NCBI GenBank assembly: GCA_033002965.1
Contig: JAURVB010010412.1
Coordinates: 1-64,000, forward strand
Reading direction: 5' to 3'
Length of the DNA: 64,000 nt
From: Piper betle
Lineage: Eukaryota; Streptophyta; Magnoliopsida; Piperales; Piperaceae
How positions within the stretch are numbered: the first letter of the stretch is position 1; each line of letters starts with the position of its first letter. Shown here piece after piece: positions 1 through 10,680 of this stretch. The position numbers were made by a program, and so were the translations under genes. Under the pieces are notes generated by a model. The model had not been told where the DNA came from. It saw nothing but the letters and a program-made list of their open reading frames with translations, and did not search any database.

Positions 1-189
1 TTGAATACATCCGAGAAGAGACACCATTACGTGCAGCTAATACCAAGCAAATGCCTTGTCTAATCAATTCAATTAATATGATTATATTTATCAAATCTCT
101 ATTTTATATGAGATTACTTTTATATATATATTATATTATATTATACTGTACCTACGTTCAACATGAGGCGGCTTCTAGAGGTGGCCCAC

Positions 190-437
190 AGAATGAGATG
201 GGGGCCCACAGTGAAAGAAGCAAACAAAGAAGTGAGGTGACCGTTGCCCTGTTTACGGAGCAGTTTCAGATCCTCGTCCTTCCTCCGATGGCCGGCAGCG
301 ACTGGCGGCGGTGGTGAGGGTCGGCGGATGGCGGGGAGCTTCTCCGCCGCGATCGGCGCCATGTCGTCGCCGGCGAGGTGGTGGTCAGGAGGCTCCGGAT
401 CGGCCGTGGTTTCCTCCTTCCCGTCTTGTTGAATCAG
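190..437 (+). other. 5' leader exon of the ethylene receptor gene
   Basis: A GC-rich island in otherwise AT-rich DNA ends in CAG|GTAACT at 437/438. The matching acceptor TTACAG lies at 1082-1087, just before the receptor start codon, so this is best read as a non-coding first exon with a 650-bp leader intron. It holds short upstream ATGs, for example an 8-codon frame at 288-314, that could limit translation of the main frame. A TATA-rich stretch lies near 120-140. The transcription start is not determined. Confidence 0.55.
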
Positions 438-1110
438 GTAACTGGGATTATCGCATGCTCGATTGGAGTTGCGATTCTGTGTTTCTCTTGTTGTAGGTCT
501 GTTGTAGTGTTGGGGCTGCGAATAGATCGCGTTTTTATTAGCGGGGCATCGATGAAGGTCGATTCTGTGCATCCATGTGATGGAAAGTACATGCGACTGT
601 TCTTTTCCGGTTGAAATGAATGTTGCGAGATTCGGGCATTGATTTCTAGAGATGGTTATAGTCTGTAATGTGGAAGGGAAATGGCAGAGTTGAGAATCCC
701 ATGTTCAATTGGGCTCCTTTTTTCTTGGCTCATTTTATTGATATCAAAACTTTGTTCCTTTAGCTTTATTTGCCTTTTTCATGGTTGCATTTATTGAGTT
801 TTACATAGCTTCCTCACTTCTGGGCAGATGTTATTCTTTTAGTCTTGCCAAATATTGAATTTGTGACCATTTGTGAAGCATGATAAGCTATAGACGGGAC
901 TGTCGTGATGGAAGTTGGATCTAAAACCAGCGTCGTAGTTGGACTGTGAAAACTTCTTATTGATTTTACTTTGTTTAACTGTCGTAATTGCTGATGTTGT
1001 GCTGTGTGTGTGTTATTTTATTTTTACATTTATTTTGAAGTGTCACCTTTTTATTGAGCTTGGATTGAGGAGGTACTTCTTTTACAGGATGACATCTTGC
1101 TGACTGAGGA

Positions 1111-3812
1111 ATGAAGAAATTGACTGCTGCAATGTTAAGGGCATTGGCTCATGTCCTATTTACTCTCTCCATTCTAATTCCTGTGTCTGGGCTTGAACCT
1201 GGATTTGTAAATTGTAATTGCGATGATGAGGGAGCCTGGTCCATTGAAAGTATTCTAAGGTGTCAGAAAGTGAGCGACCTGTTAATTGCGTTGGCCTACT
1301 TTTCCATCCCTATTGAGCTTGTGTACTTTGTTAGTTGCGCAAATCTTCCATTCAAATGGGTCCTTGGTCAGTTCATTGCTTTTATTGTTTTATGTGGGTT
1401 GACTCATTTGTTCACAGCTTGGGTTTATGAGCCTCACTCCTTTCAACTTATGTTGGCACTTACGATATTTAAATTTCTCACTGCACTAGTTTCTTGTGCT
1501 ACCTCAATAACTCTGGTGACAATGATCCCATTACTCCTCAGAGTGAAGGTCAGAGAGTTGTTTTTAAAGGAAAAGACCCGTGAGCTTGGTCAAGAAGTTA
1601 GGTTGATGATGAAGCAAAAGGAAGCTAGCTCGCATGTACGTATGCTAACTCGAGAAATTCGGAAATCTCTTGATAAGCATACTATTTTGTACACTACTTT
1701 GGTAGAGCTCTCTAAAACTTTGGACTTACAAAACTGTGCTGTTTGGATGGAAAATGAGGATGGCAGTAATATGGTACTCACTTATGAACTGAAACAAAGC
1801 AGCCCAGTTACTTCATGTATCCTTTCTGTCCCAATTAGTGATCCAGATGTAATTGATATAAAGGCAGGTAAGGGTGTTAAAATTTTGGAGTCTGTTTCAT
1901 TGCTTGCCATCGCCAGCAGTGGTGAAAGTCAAGATGTGGGGTCAGTGGCAGCTATTCGTATGCCAATGTTGAGAGTATCTAATTTTAAGGGTGGAACTCC
2001 AGAGATGGTCCAAACGACATATGCCATTTTAGTTTTAGTACTCCCTGCTGTTGACAGGAGAGTATGGAGTTATCAGGCAATGGAGATCGTCGAGGTTGTG
2101 GCTGACCAAGTGGCTGTAGCACTCTCTCATGCTTCAGTCTTGGAAGAATCACAAATGATGAGAGAGAAACTATCAGCGCAAAACCGTGCTTTGCAGCAGG
2201 CCAGAAAAGATGCCATGATGGCTAGTCAGGGCGAGGAACTCATTCCACAGGGTCATGAGCCAAGGAATGCGGAGGCCAATGCATTCAATATCAGGTTTAT
2301 TGTGTATGTTACAACAAGAAAATCTGTCCTTGGATCAGAGAGTAATAATTGATACAATGGTTAAAACTAGCGGTGTGATTTCCACTCTAATGAATGATGC
2401 CATGGATATTTCAGCGGTGGACCATGGAAGGCTGTCACTAGAGATGAGATTCTTTCAGCTCCACTACACAATCAGGGAAGTGGCTAATCTTGCGAAGTGT
2501 CTGTGTATTTGTAATGGGTTAAAATTTGCAATTGAAGTAGATAAGGATGTTCCTGATCGCATAATTGGGGATGAGAAGCGATTATTTCAGGTCATATTAC
2601 ATATGGTTGGTAACTTGCTGCAATGTTCTAACGGAAGAGGATTGCTCAAGTTACATGTAGTAATTGAAAATGGTAATGATAAGGGACAAGATCAAAGATG
2701 GTTTCCTTGGAAACCGAACTCATTCAGATGGTTATGTTTATGTAAAATTTGAAGTTGGAATCATCATTTCTCACGTTGAAGAGCCAACCTCATCCAGGTC
2801 TTTCACAAGGGCCAGTAATGATAGAATGGGAGAAAATCTTAGTTTTGGCATATGCAGGAAACTTGCACAGGTAGGCAAGCATGTTTTTATCTATTCCTCC
2901 AAATGCTGACAGTAAGTTATCTAATAAAGCCTGTCTAGTAATTAGGAAATGGCATTGCCACAGTTATCTAATAAAGCCTGTCTAGTAATTAGGAAATGGC
3001 ATTTTGTGGCAATGAAGATGAACCTTCTGTTAATTTTCCTCATTGAAGTGGCTGGCTTCTGTGGAAACATTTGTATATCGGTTCTTAACCAAACCTTAAG
3101 TCTATATATTTTATGATCCTCAACTATTTGATTGGGTGGTTAACCTAAGAAGGCACTAGAACTGGGAACAATTTTTTAGTTTAGGAAGTCCTAATTTTCA
3201 GATTTATCTAAGGTGTAGTGTATTCTGGGTGCAGATGATGCAGGGAAGCATATGGATTGTCCCAAATCCTCATGGTAGCGTGGAGTCAATGGGCCTTCTG
3301 CTTAGATTTCAGCTACAGCCTCATAAAGCTCCTCTAGAGCGAAAATGCTCCTCAGGTCCCCGGTACATATCCAACTCGATCTTCAAAGGCCTCCAAGTCT
3401 TACTTGCGGATGATGACGACGTAAACAGAGCAGTTACTCGAAAGCTGCTGGAGAGGCTGGGTTGTGAAGTTTTGCTGTATCATCAGGTTGTGAATGCCTT
3501 AACGTCCTTGGCCAAGGTAACATCTACCCAGTGATACTGTTAGATCTTCACATGCCGGAGATGGATGGTTTTGCCGTTGCTGAAAGGATCCACAAATACC
3601 GTAGCGGGCCTTGGCCATTGATTGTTGCTTTAACTGCCTGTGCAGACGATGATGTATGGGAGAAGTGTCTAGAAACGGGAATGAAAGGAGTTATCCGCAA
3701 ACCAGTTTTGATACAGGGCCTGAAAAACGAGCTGTTTAGAGTTCTACAACTAGCGGGGGCTTTGAATGATTGGCAAAAACTGACCACCCTGAGTGTGGAC
3801 ATGGATCAATAA
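1111..3812 (+). CDS. ETR2: ETR2/EIN4-type (subfamily II) ethylene receptor, frame broken three times
   Basis: Ethylene receptors sit in the ER membrane, bind ethylene through copper and hold the CTR1 pathway on when unbound. Coding exons are 1111-2870 and 3235-3812, with an intron at 2871-3234 (CAG|GTAGGC ... GTGCAG). In order: a signal-like extra N-terminal hydrophobic segment typical of subfamily II; three ethylene-binding membrane helices holding the Cys and His ligands in VLCGLTH; a GAF-like region; a diverged histidine-kinase region in which the phospho-His is Gln ([11 protein letters not shown]); and a receiver domain with [20 protein letters not shown] and IRKP. The frame is broken at about 2229-2231 (one extra G), 2722-2724 (one extra T) and 3470-3473 (one base missing). 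Each break is cured by one base, with conserved sequence on both sides. Family identity is certain; whether the gene is intact in the plant is not. EIN4 is the main alternative name. Confidence 0.9.
2915..3003. repeat. 47-bp tandem duplication in the receptor intron
   Basis: Two near-identical 47-bp units beginning AGTTATCTAATAAAGCC start at 2915 and 2962, inside the last intron of the ethylene receptor gene. This is a recent local duplication with no coding effect. Confidence 0.9.
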
Positions 3813-4894
3813 TTTTGGTATAATGATCGAGATTTCAAGATCCTTGCTTATACAGATCAACAATTTTTACAGAATGAAATCATAATAGAGGAAATTGAAC
3901 TATTGGATTTGACATTTTCTTTGTTCAAAAGTGACAGCTTCTGATAGCAGATTACTTTTCCTAACCGCTAGGTAGGAACGTTATCTGAACATTATTATCT
4001 TGTCGAGAGCTTCATCAATGATTCGCCAATGCAAATAAAATTTACCACAAAAGAATGCTTGAATGGCAACTTCCCATGTTTTCTACGTACGAGGCTATCA
4101 CTCATAATGAATTTGATAATTGCCACAAGCAACTTGCTCGTGCCTGCCAATTTCTTTGGAAGTAGCTACAATCTGTTTAGTTGCAGTTTGTATCCCTTTG
4201 TTAAGCGCGACAGACAAGACAATGGGAAGAGGTTAGGATGAACAGTCGCTCCTAAGTGACCAAACAGATTTGGCCGATCTGATTACTGAGTCTACCATAT
4301 TGCAATCTGTCCAAATTTAATGTGTAAAAGAAATTTTCGTATTTAGATTCATTATCAGAATAAAAAAATCCAGGGGTAATTACTGAAAGTGTCTACTCAC
4401 AAAAATCGTGATGTAGAAAAAACCACTTCAAATAGGAAGCACTAAAAATAATGTTATTACATGCTATCTCAATGAGGTGTGTTTTAAAAGAGAGGGCTTT
4501 ACCTGGTACTAGTTTTTGCCTAAACATGTATCCTTAATTGTTGAAAGCTAAACACTTTAAGCAGATTCAGAAATTCCCAGTCCACGCATTTCAAAGCTTC
4601 CATTATTTTCTCGTAGGCTGCTAAAAGTCAATAATAACTGAAATGAGAAAAAGCTTTGGCCCAAGCTACCCAGAACGACAACTAAATCAACCGAGTCGGT
4701 TAAGCAGTCGGGATGTTGATTTAAACAGTAGAGTAATATTTTCGCAGCTAAAAATTGACGAGGACAAACAAAAGACACCTTATGACTTGACTTCGAGAAA
4801 GAGAATAGACACAGTGATCTACACGATATACATTAAATTATCACAGGAAAATGAAATGGGATGCTTCTCATCGATCTGTCAGTATTGTCATGAA
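3813..4894. other. intergenic DNA between two converging genes
   Basis: This holds the presumed 3' UTRs of the ethylene receptor (+) and of the UBTD-type gene (-). A stretch at about 4171-4267 is flanked by imperfect inverted CTGTTTAGTT / GACCAAACAG ends and could be a very small MITE. No other coding signal was seen. Confidence 0.5.
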
Positions 4895-7178
4895 TCAACT
4901 TTCCTTTATCAAATTACTTGGCTCACTCAATACGTACTTGGGTAGTTCATACTTGGCACCTGAAATTTTTATTTTAAAAAACTAATAATTTTTTTAAAAA
5001 ACGATAAAAAAACAGTGACTATAGTGCAAAACTCTAAAAGCATACCTCTTTCGTCGTAACAAGTTGTCATGTCTGCAACAGAGACAATCACACCTGCGCT
5101 TTCCACGATTGTTTGTGCAAGGCTCAAGTCAGCTTCAGCTGCAACTCTAAGTGCATCCCATATCTCTGACATACAAAATCAAATTTACTGTTACCATAAC
5201 AATGACAGTCAAACACTGTCTATAGGAGACATCCAGACAGCAAAAACGAGGCAACCAAGGAAGCCAGTTTTCCAGTTTTTTAACTATTAAAAGGACCGGA
5301 AAGAGGACCATCCTTACCCACTCAAATGCCGACATACTTCAGAAAAAAGATTTGATATAAGAGCGTGTCTCCAATAACTAAGTCTATTAGTAAGACAAGA
5401 CAAATAATAATGCCTAGCTTGGTTTAGAATTGTCTTCACTATTTTGAGTTATGTTACAGCTCGTATTGAAATAAAGACACCAAATATCCTTTCAGAATCT
5501 TCTGCTCTAATTGAGGTTTTGCAAGACAGGAAGAATTAAAAGGATTTTTTCCTCTAATGCCCAGTCATTAACTATGCATAATATATATTTACCACATGTT
5601 GCTGGCGGACGTACACATGATACACATGCCTGATATAGTAAGGCTATCAGATCACATAAGATACTCAGTTCCAATGACTTTTCTTTTCTTGTATCAAAAC
5701 TAAAGGCAAGTCATTTGTTATTTCAATTTATAAGGTCTTGTCAGAATCTCTTTGACAGGGCATAAGGAAGATTTCTGTCAATTCACTTTTATATCCTTAA
5801 CTTGCCACGAAGTGACATGGTACCGTAAATTCTATATTGCTATGTAAATCCTGACAACGAAACTAGATGAGGGAAGTCATTTTACTTCCACATGCCACCT
5901 TCGAGGCTCGACCAATAGATTCATTTCCAACGATGTACATTGAATAAAGATCACACTCCAAACAAGAAAGTCTATCTATAGTGTAGGTCAACACTCATAC
6001 GTCATCTTTTCATAGTTAAAAAAAAAAGGAAAAAAAAGATGACCTTTCCGGCCACCATAGTGAGGAGCCGTGTCCCAAAATTCATCTCTCATTTGCTGCA
6101 GTTGTGCTCGTGTTATGGGCTGAGTATGCTTCCATGGTTTTGGCTTCCGCAGCTTCTTTATTCCCTCTGAAATGAAACATATGTCATAAGAGGCATTATC
6201 TAAAAAATTCAATCGCCACATTACCAGTCCGAAAATCATCGGAGCAATAATGCACCGTGGACTGTAATGGGAGGTCGATCAAATCAACTGATCTGCAAAA
6301 CCACTCATTCTCACATCACAAAAATAGCTAAGCTGCAGCACATTTGAGTATGCTGATCAAAGCTCAATAAATCCCGCCATGGTGAAAAATAATGTCATCA
6401 AGGGCTTCACTTTGGGTAAAAATCCAGATTGGAAGACTTTCCAGTAGCTTCAAAACATGCAGAATGCAAGAAATGAACCAGCAACAAAGTCACAAAAAAA
6501 TCGAAAGACAATTATAAGGACTCACATTCAAACAACAAAAACACGCATCACAACAGTGTTGAAAATTAAAATGGAGGTTCGAGGCTGCAAACCTGATTTA
6601 AGACAAATCAGAAAGACTGTGGATCAAAGACCCACCATTCGTACCAAAATTTGAACCACATAACATAATATAAACTTTTATCAACGCGAAATTAGTAGCC
6701 TCCACTAGGGGGTCATTTGTGTCCAAAGACACAGGGCGTAGCAACAAAAAGAGTCTGCCATTGCATTAATCTGCAGAGATATCCTACTGAAAAATTATCC
6801 AAAATCGCAAATTATTTATTACGCCTCAAAATTACAAAAGAAATAATAGCCTGAATGCATTAGATTTGGTCCTACTAACTCCCTCTCAGCCAATACTTTT
6901 CGATCACATCCAACCGAATTTGCAAGTTCCAACCTTTACATACCACTGTCCGACATCCTCTCACGAAACAAGTAATCCCGAGAACCAGAAAAAAAAACAC
7001 AAAACCTAGCCATTCCAAAAAAAAAAAAAATCACCATCCCTCCCAACAAACCCAGCAGCAATCGAGCATCAAAGAAATCAATACAAGACGAACCAGGAAA
7101 AAAATAAGAAAACAAAGGGGGAGGAGGAAGGGGGGCACAACCTTCGCCATTGTTCTGAGTGGATCCAGCACACCCCAT
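4895..7178 (-). CDS. small UBTD1/UBTD2-type ubiquitin domain-containing protein (114 aa)
   Basis: Four coding exons on the minus strand: 7142-7178, 6044-6166, 5046-5165 and 4895-4959. All are joined at GT..AG sites in matching phase and total 345 nt. The product starts MGCAGS, a good N-myristoylation signal. It continues with the family core [37 protein letters not shown], and ends in [15 protein letters not shown]. This is the DC-UbP/UBTD N-terminal domain; plant members of about 115 residues lack the ubiquitin-like half of the animal proteins. The animal proteins bind ubiquitin-conjugating enzymes; the plant role is not established. The frame is clean throughout. The 37-nt first coding exon is easily missed by gene finders. 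The GC-rich stretch 7180-7420 is its likely leader and promoter. Confidence 0.9.
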
Positions 7179-7454
7179 GTCTCTTTCCCCACCTTTCTTC
7201 CACCACCCCGAAGGACAGGTGAAGAGGAGGACGAAGATGAATAGATCCAAAGAGGAGTCGGCGGCGCCGGAATCTCGGGTGGCGGCGGAGAGAAGGGGAC
7301 GATGGGCCGGAGCCGTGAAGGGTGAGGAGAGGCCAGTATCAGGATTCGGCTCCTTTTCGCTCTTTCCCGCGCTGGCTTCGCGGCGCAGAGCCAAAACCAA
7401 GCCGCCGCCGTTAACGCCCTGGGATTGTTTTTGGAAAATTATATTACGACTATA

Positions 7455-8195
7455 ATAATGATGATTTATAGCGAAGAAATTAATAATTCTAATAATTTTA
7501 CAATTATTATTGAAAATTAAAAATATTTTTTATTATAAAATTATCAAAAATTTTCCTAAAAATAACATTAATTAACATATATAAGTACACATTAAAAGTA
7601 TAATGCCGCCAATCACATCCATACTAAAAGGACGAGCTCCGAAGCAACTAGGGAATTCATATTTTTATTTTTTTTGGCAAGGGAAGACAACCATATATAC
7701 TCTTACCCTAAAAACAAAAAACCAATGGATGGGAACGTGCTTTACAATTTGTAGAAGCTGCAGGCGATGATTTGGTAGTTGACAGTCACGATATTTGATT
7801 TTCGAAGCTTTCTTTGTCTAATTTGCTGGGGTTAGTAATCCACATCTAATCTGTTTTACATCACTAATAAAAATCGTAGACTAACTCTCCGGTAAAGAAA
7901 CAATCCAAGTCAACCATTGGAAACTCAACATCCATGTCTTTAATAATCACAGCTCATGAACAATGACACCAGTTCCATCTCAGACATTCACACGTCAAAA
8001 GCATATATTTTTCTTAGCATGTGCAACTGTTTCACAGTCTCATTACGTCAAGTGCATCATGTGGCGGTTGAAAAATCAATAACTTAAATCACAAGAAGCA
8101 TAACAAAAAGCAGTCTTATTGCATGCAGAAATCCCGCTGCTCCGGTAAGGACTTCCCTTCCCTTCCCTTCCCCTTAAAAGGTATGGTCAAAACGA
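7455..8195. other. intergenic DNA
   Basis: AT-rich sequence upstream of the UBTD-type gene and downstream of the parvulin gene (its 3' UTR is probably about 7900-8195). No coding signal, RNA gene or clear transposon end was seen. Confidence 0.5.
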
Positions 8196-10480
8196 TCAGC
8201 CAGTTCTAAGAATGATGTGGGCACCACTGTCTGTATCCACAATGTCACTCATCTCACCAATCCTCAGAGCAAATGTCGCATCCTCAAAGGGTTTCTGCAT
8301 CCGACCCCGTCCAAACGGTCCTGCAAAAATCAGGTATAAGAATGTTTAGATAATTAAAATCACATACAGCACTCTTGCATCTAAACAAAGCATGTTGTAC
8401 TGGTCTATGCTTTCACATATTATCTCAAGTTTTCAACCACCATACCATACTTTCATCATGTACTACAGAAATATGGCTGGGACCGCTGTAACCTACTTCC
8501 TTAATTTTTAATTCAAGCTCATGCCATAATACTTGAAATAAATAGGTAAATTATCATATAATTTTTTAAACGTATCCTATAAGTTTTACTTGAGAAAACA
8601 TGGATGATAAAGTCACAATCATAAACTAGCATATAAGTGTCATACTCCAAATGCCTCCATCTCCTTTGCTCTTTAAGATCAGTTACAACCTATACATATC
8701 TAGTCATAATAGTATCACAAACATGGATACAATTCGTGGCACAAAACTTCTACAGAGGTAAAGGAAGCAACTCCCTCATTCCTCATAATTCTTATGAAAA
8801 GGCAGATGATACGCCACATTTACATATTGCAATCCGCCGCTGAGCAAAAATGTCAACTCAAATCACAGCAAGGAAAATATGCTAACTGCTCACAACCATC
8901 CACGCAATCACGCATGCCAGCAGGGTCCACTAACTAACAAAATGATTCTACTTTCTTGACAATGTTCTGATCTTTATTTATGTCCACAATATCATAGATG
9001 TGAGGTAATATAACCAACAAATATTACATGGACAAAAATTTGCATACCATGATATATTGAAATTCATAAACAACTTCCTTATTACACAGGGTGTGAGGAC
9101 ACCAGCAACAAAAACAAGAAAATCATGAACAATTAGAAGCATCCTCTGAGCACAGCCAGAAAACACAATGCCAACTCATAAATGAGCTTCATAAAAAAAT
9201 AATGGTATTAAGAATAACAACCAAGGTATGATAAAGAAAATGGGCATTAAGAACAGTGATGACCATATCCGGGGACATTGAACACTACAAGCAAATAGAT
9301 ATCTACAAATGCACTAACTCTGTTTGGTTGGCATGAAAATGGTGTCCATAAAAAAATTTCATATGAAATGGAGATGCAATGAGATGAAATGACATAAAAA
9401 TTTTAAAAATTTCTTGTACATGTTTGGATAGTAGGAAAATAAGACGAAAATGAAACATCCCTTCTTCCCACATGCATATGCATGTGCCTCTCAAAATTTT
9501 CCTCAATTTTCTTTTTTGTTTTTCGTAAGAAAATATTGCTTTGTAAAATTTTTACATAGACTTTGACTGAAATTGAAATTTCTTTTGACTAAATTTTAAG
9601 ACATCCAAACAAGAAAAGTTATGACCTCTAATTTTACATTTCTTTCATGCAATTTCACGCCAATCAAATCGACCCTAAAATGGTCTATTGGGGGGAAAGT
9701 CAACACTCACTAAATATAACGTTTCTATGTAAAATTAGAAACAACAACAATCGCCAAACATAATGTTTCCACGCAAATTAGAAACTAGGCCCAAATATAA
9801 TTGACAAAGTAGTAAGTAGAAATGACTTGCAGGGCATTCTCATGAAAAGCTACAACAAATTATAACTAACCCTACAAAGGTAACCCTACAAAGTTCTTTG
9901 ATAGTCAGAGTGCATAAAAGCTATACAACCAATCAACAGCAAAAAATATATTACAAAAAGAAGAAGAAGAAGAAGCTAATTGCCAACCGATAAACGAAGG
10001 ATCTGAAACAAAGTCAAACATATGAAATCTGCAATAACATTAGACATCCACAAGATCAAAAGAAACGTACATATTTGGAAGCCAAACATTACGGTTTGCT
10101 ATACGTTAAACGAAGATAATCCAAATCCACCAAACAGCTGTCATCACCATTATAATTCGGACGGATGAAATTTGCAGGCAAATAGTAAAAATTTCACAAA
10201 CCAAACAAATCCAAAGTTTAAAAGAAAAGACAGATAATCGAAACGAACCAAGGTCGCCGCCGCGCTTGGCGGAGCTGCAGTCAGAGTGGCGGGCTGCGAC
10301 GTCCTCGAAGCGGACCTTGCCGGCGAGGATGTCGTCGCGGAAAGCGCGGAGGCGGGCGACGGCGGCGTCGCGGGTAGTGGCGCAGATGACGCGGCCGTCA
10401 GGGTCCTTCCAGGAGGACTTGCGGCGGGAGCCCTCGTGCTTGATGAGGATGTGCGACGCCCTCGCCTCCCCGCTCGCCAT
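8196..10480 (-). CDS. PIN1: Pin1-type parvulin peptidyl-prolyl cis-trans isomerase (118 aa)
   Basis: This enzyme isomerises phospho-Ser/Thr-Pro bonds. Plant Pin1 proteins lack the WW domain of the animal enzyme and consist of the rotamase domain alone. Two exons, 10249-10480 and 8196-8320, are joined across a 1.93-kb intron (CTTG|GTTCG ... TTGCAG|GACCG) and give 357 nt. Visible motifs are [21 protein letters not shown] (the phosphate-binding basic loop), [25 protein letters not shown] and [13 protein letters not shown], in family order and at the usual length of about 119 residues. The start at 10480 ([10 protein letters not shown]) fits the family. The frame is open upstream to another ATG at 10669, which would add 63 basic residues; this is more likely leader sequence. 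The gene is intact. Confidence 0.93.
9318..9676. mobile_element. hAT-like MITE in the parvulin intron
   Basis: The left end, CTGTTTGGTTGGCATGAAA, and the reverse complement of the right end, GATTTGATTGGCGTGAAA, agree at most positions. They enclose about 320 bp of non-coding AT-rich DNA. The GGTTGG-type terminal inverted repeat resembles hAT-derived MITEs common in plant introns. No clear 8-bp target duplication was found, so the class is inferred. Confidence 0.5.
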
Positions 10481-10680
10481 CTTCTTCTCTCTCTTCAACG
10501 CCCCCTGCTTCGGCTCCGCCGCCTCCTCCTTCCGCCGCTTCCGATCCGCCGGCGCCGCAGCTCGCTCCGCCCTGGACGGCCTCCGGTCACCGACGGCGAT
10601 ATTCCGGACGTCGAGGTCACCTTTCGCGCCGTCCGCCAGAGCCGCAGGTTGGGTGAGGGCTCGCGTCATCGCTAGGTCTA

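Noticed and set aside
141..572. Minus-strand frame of 143 codons
   Set aside because: Lies over the GC-rich receptor leader exon and its donor site; no recognisable protein.
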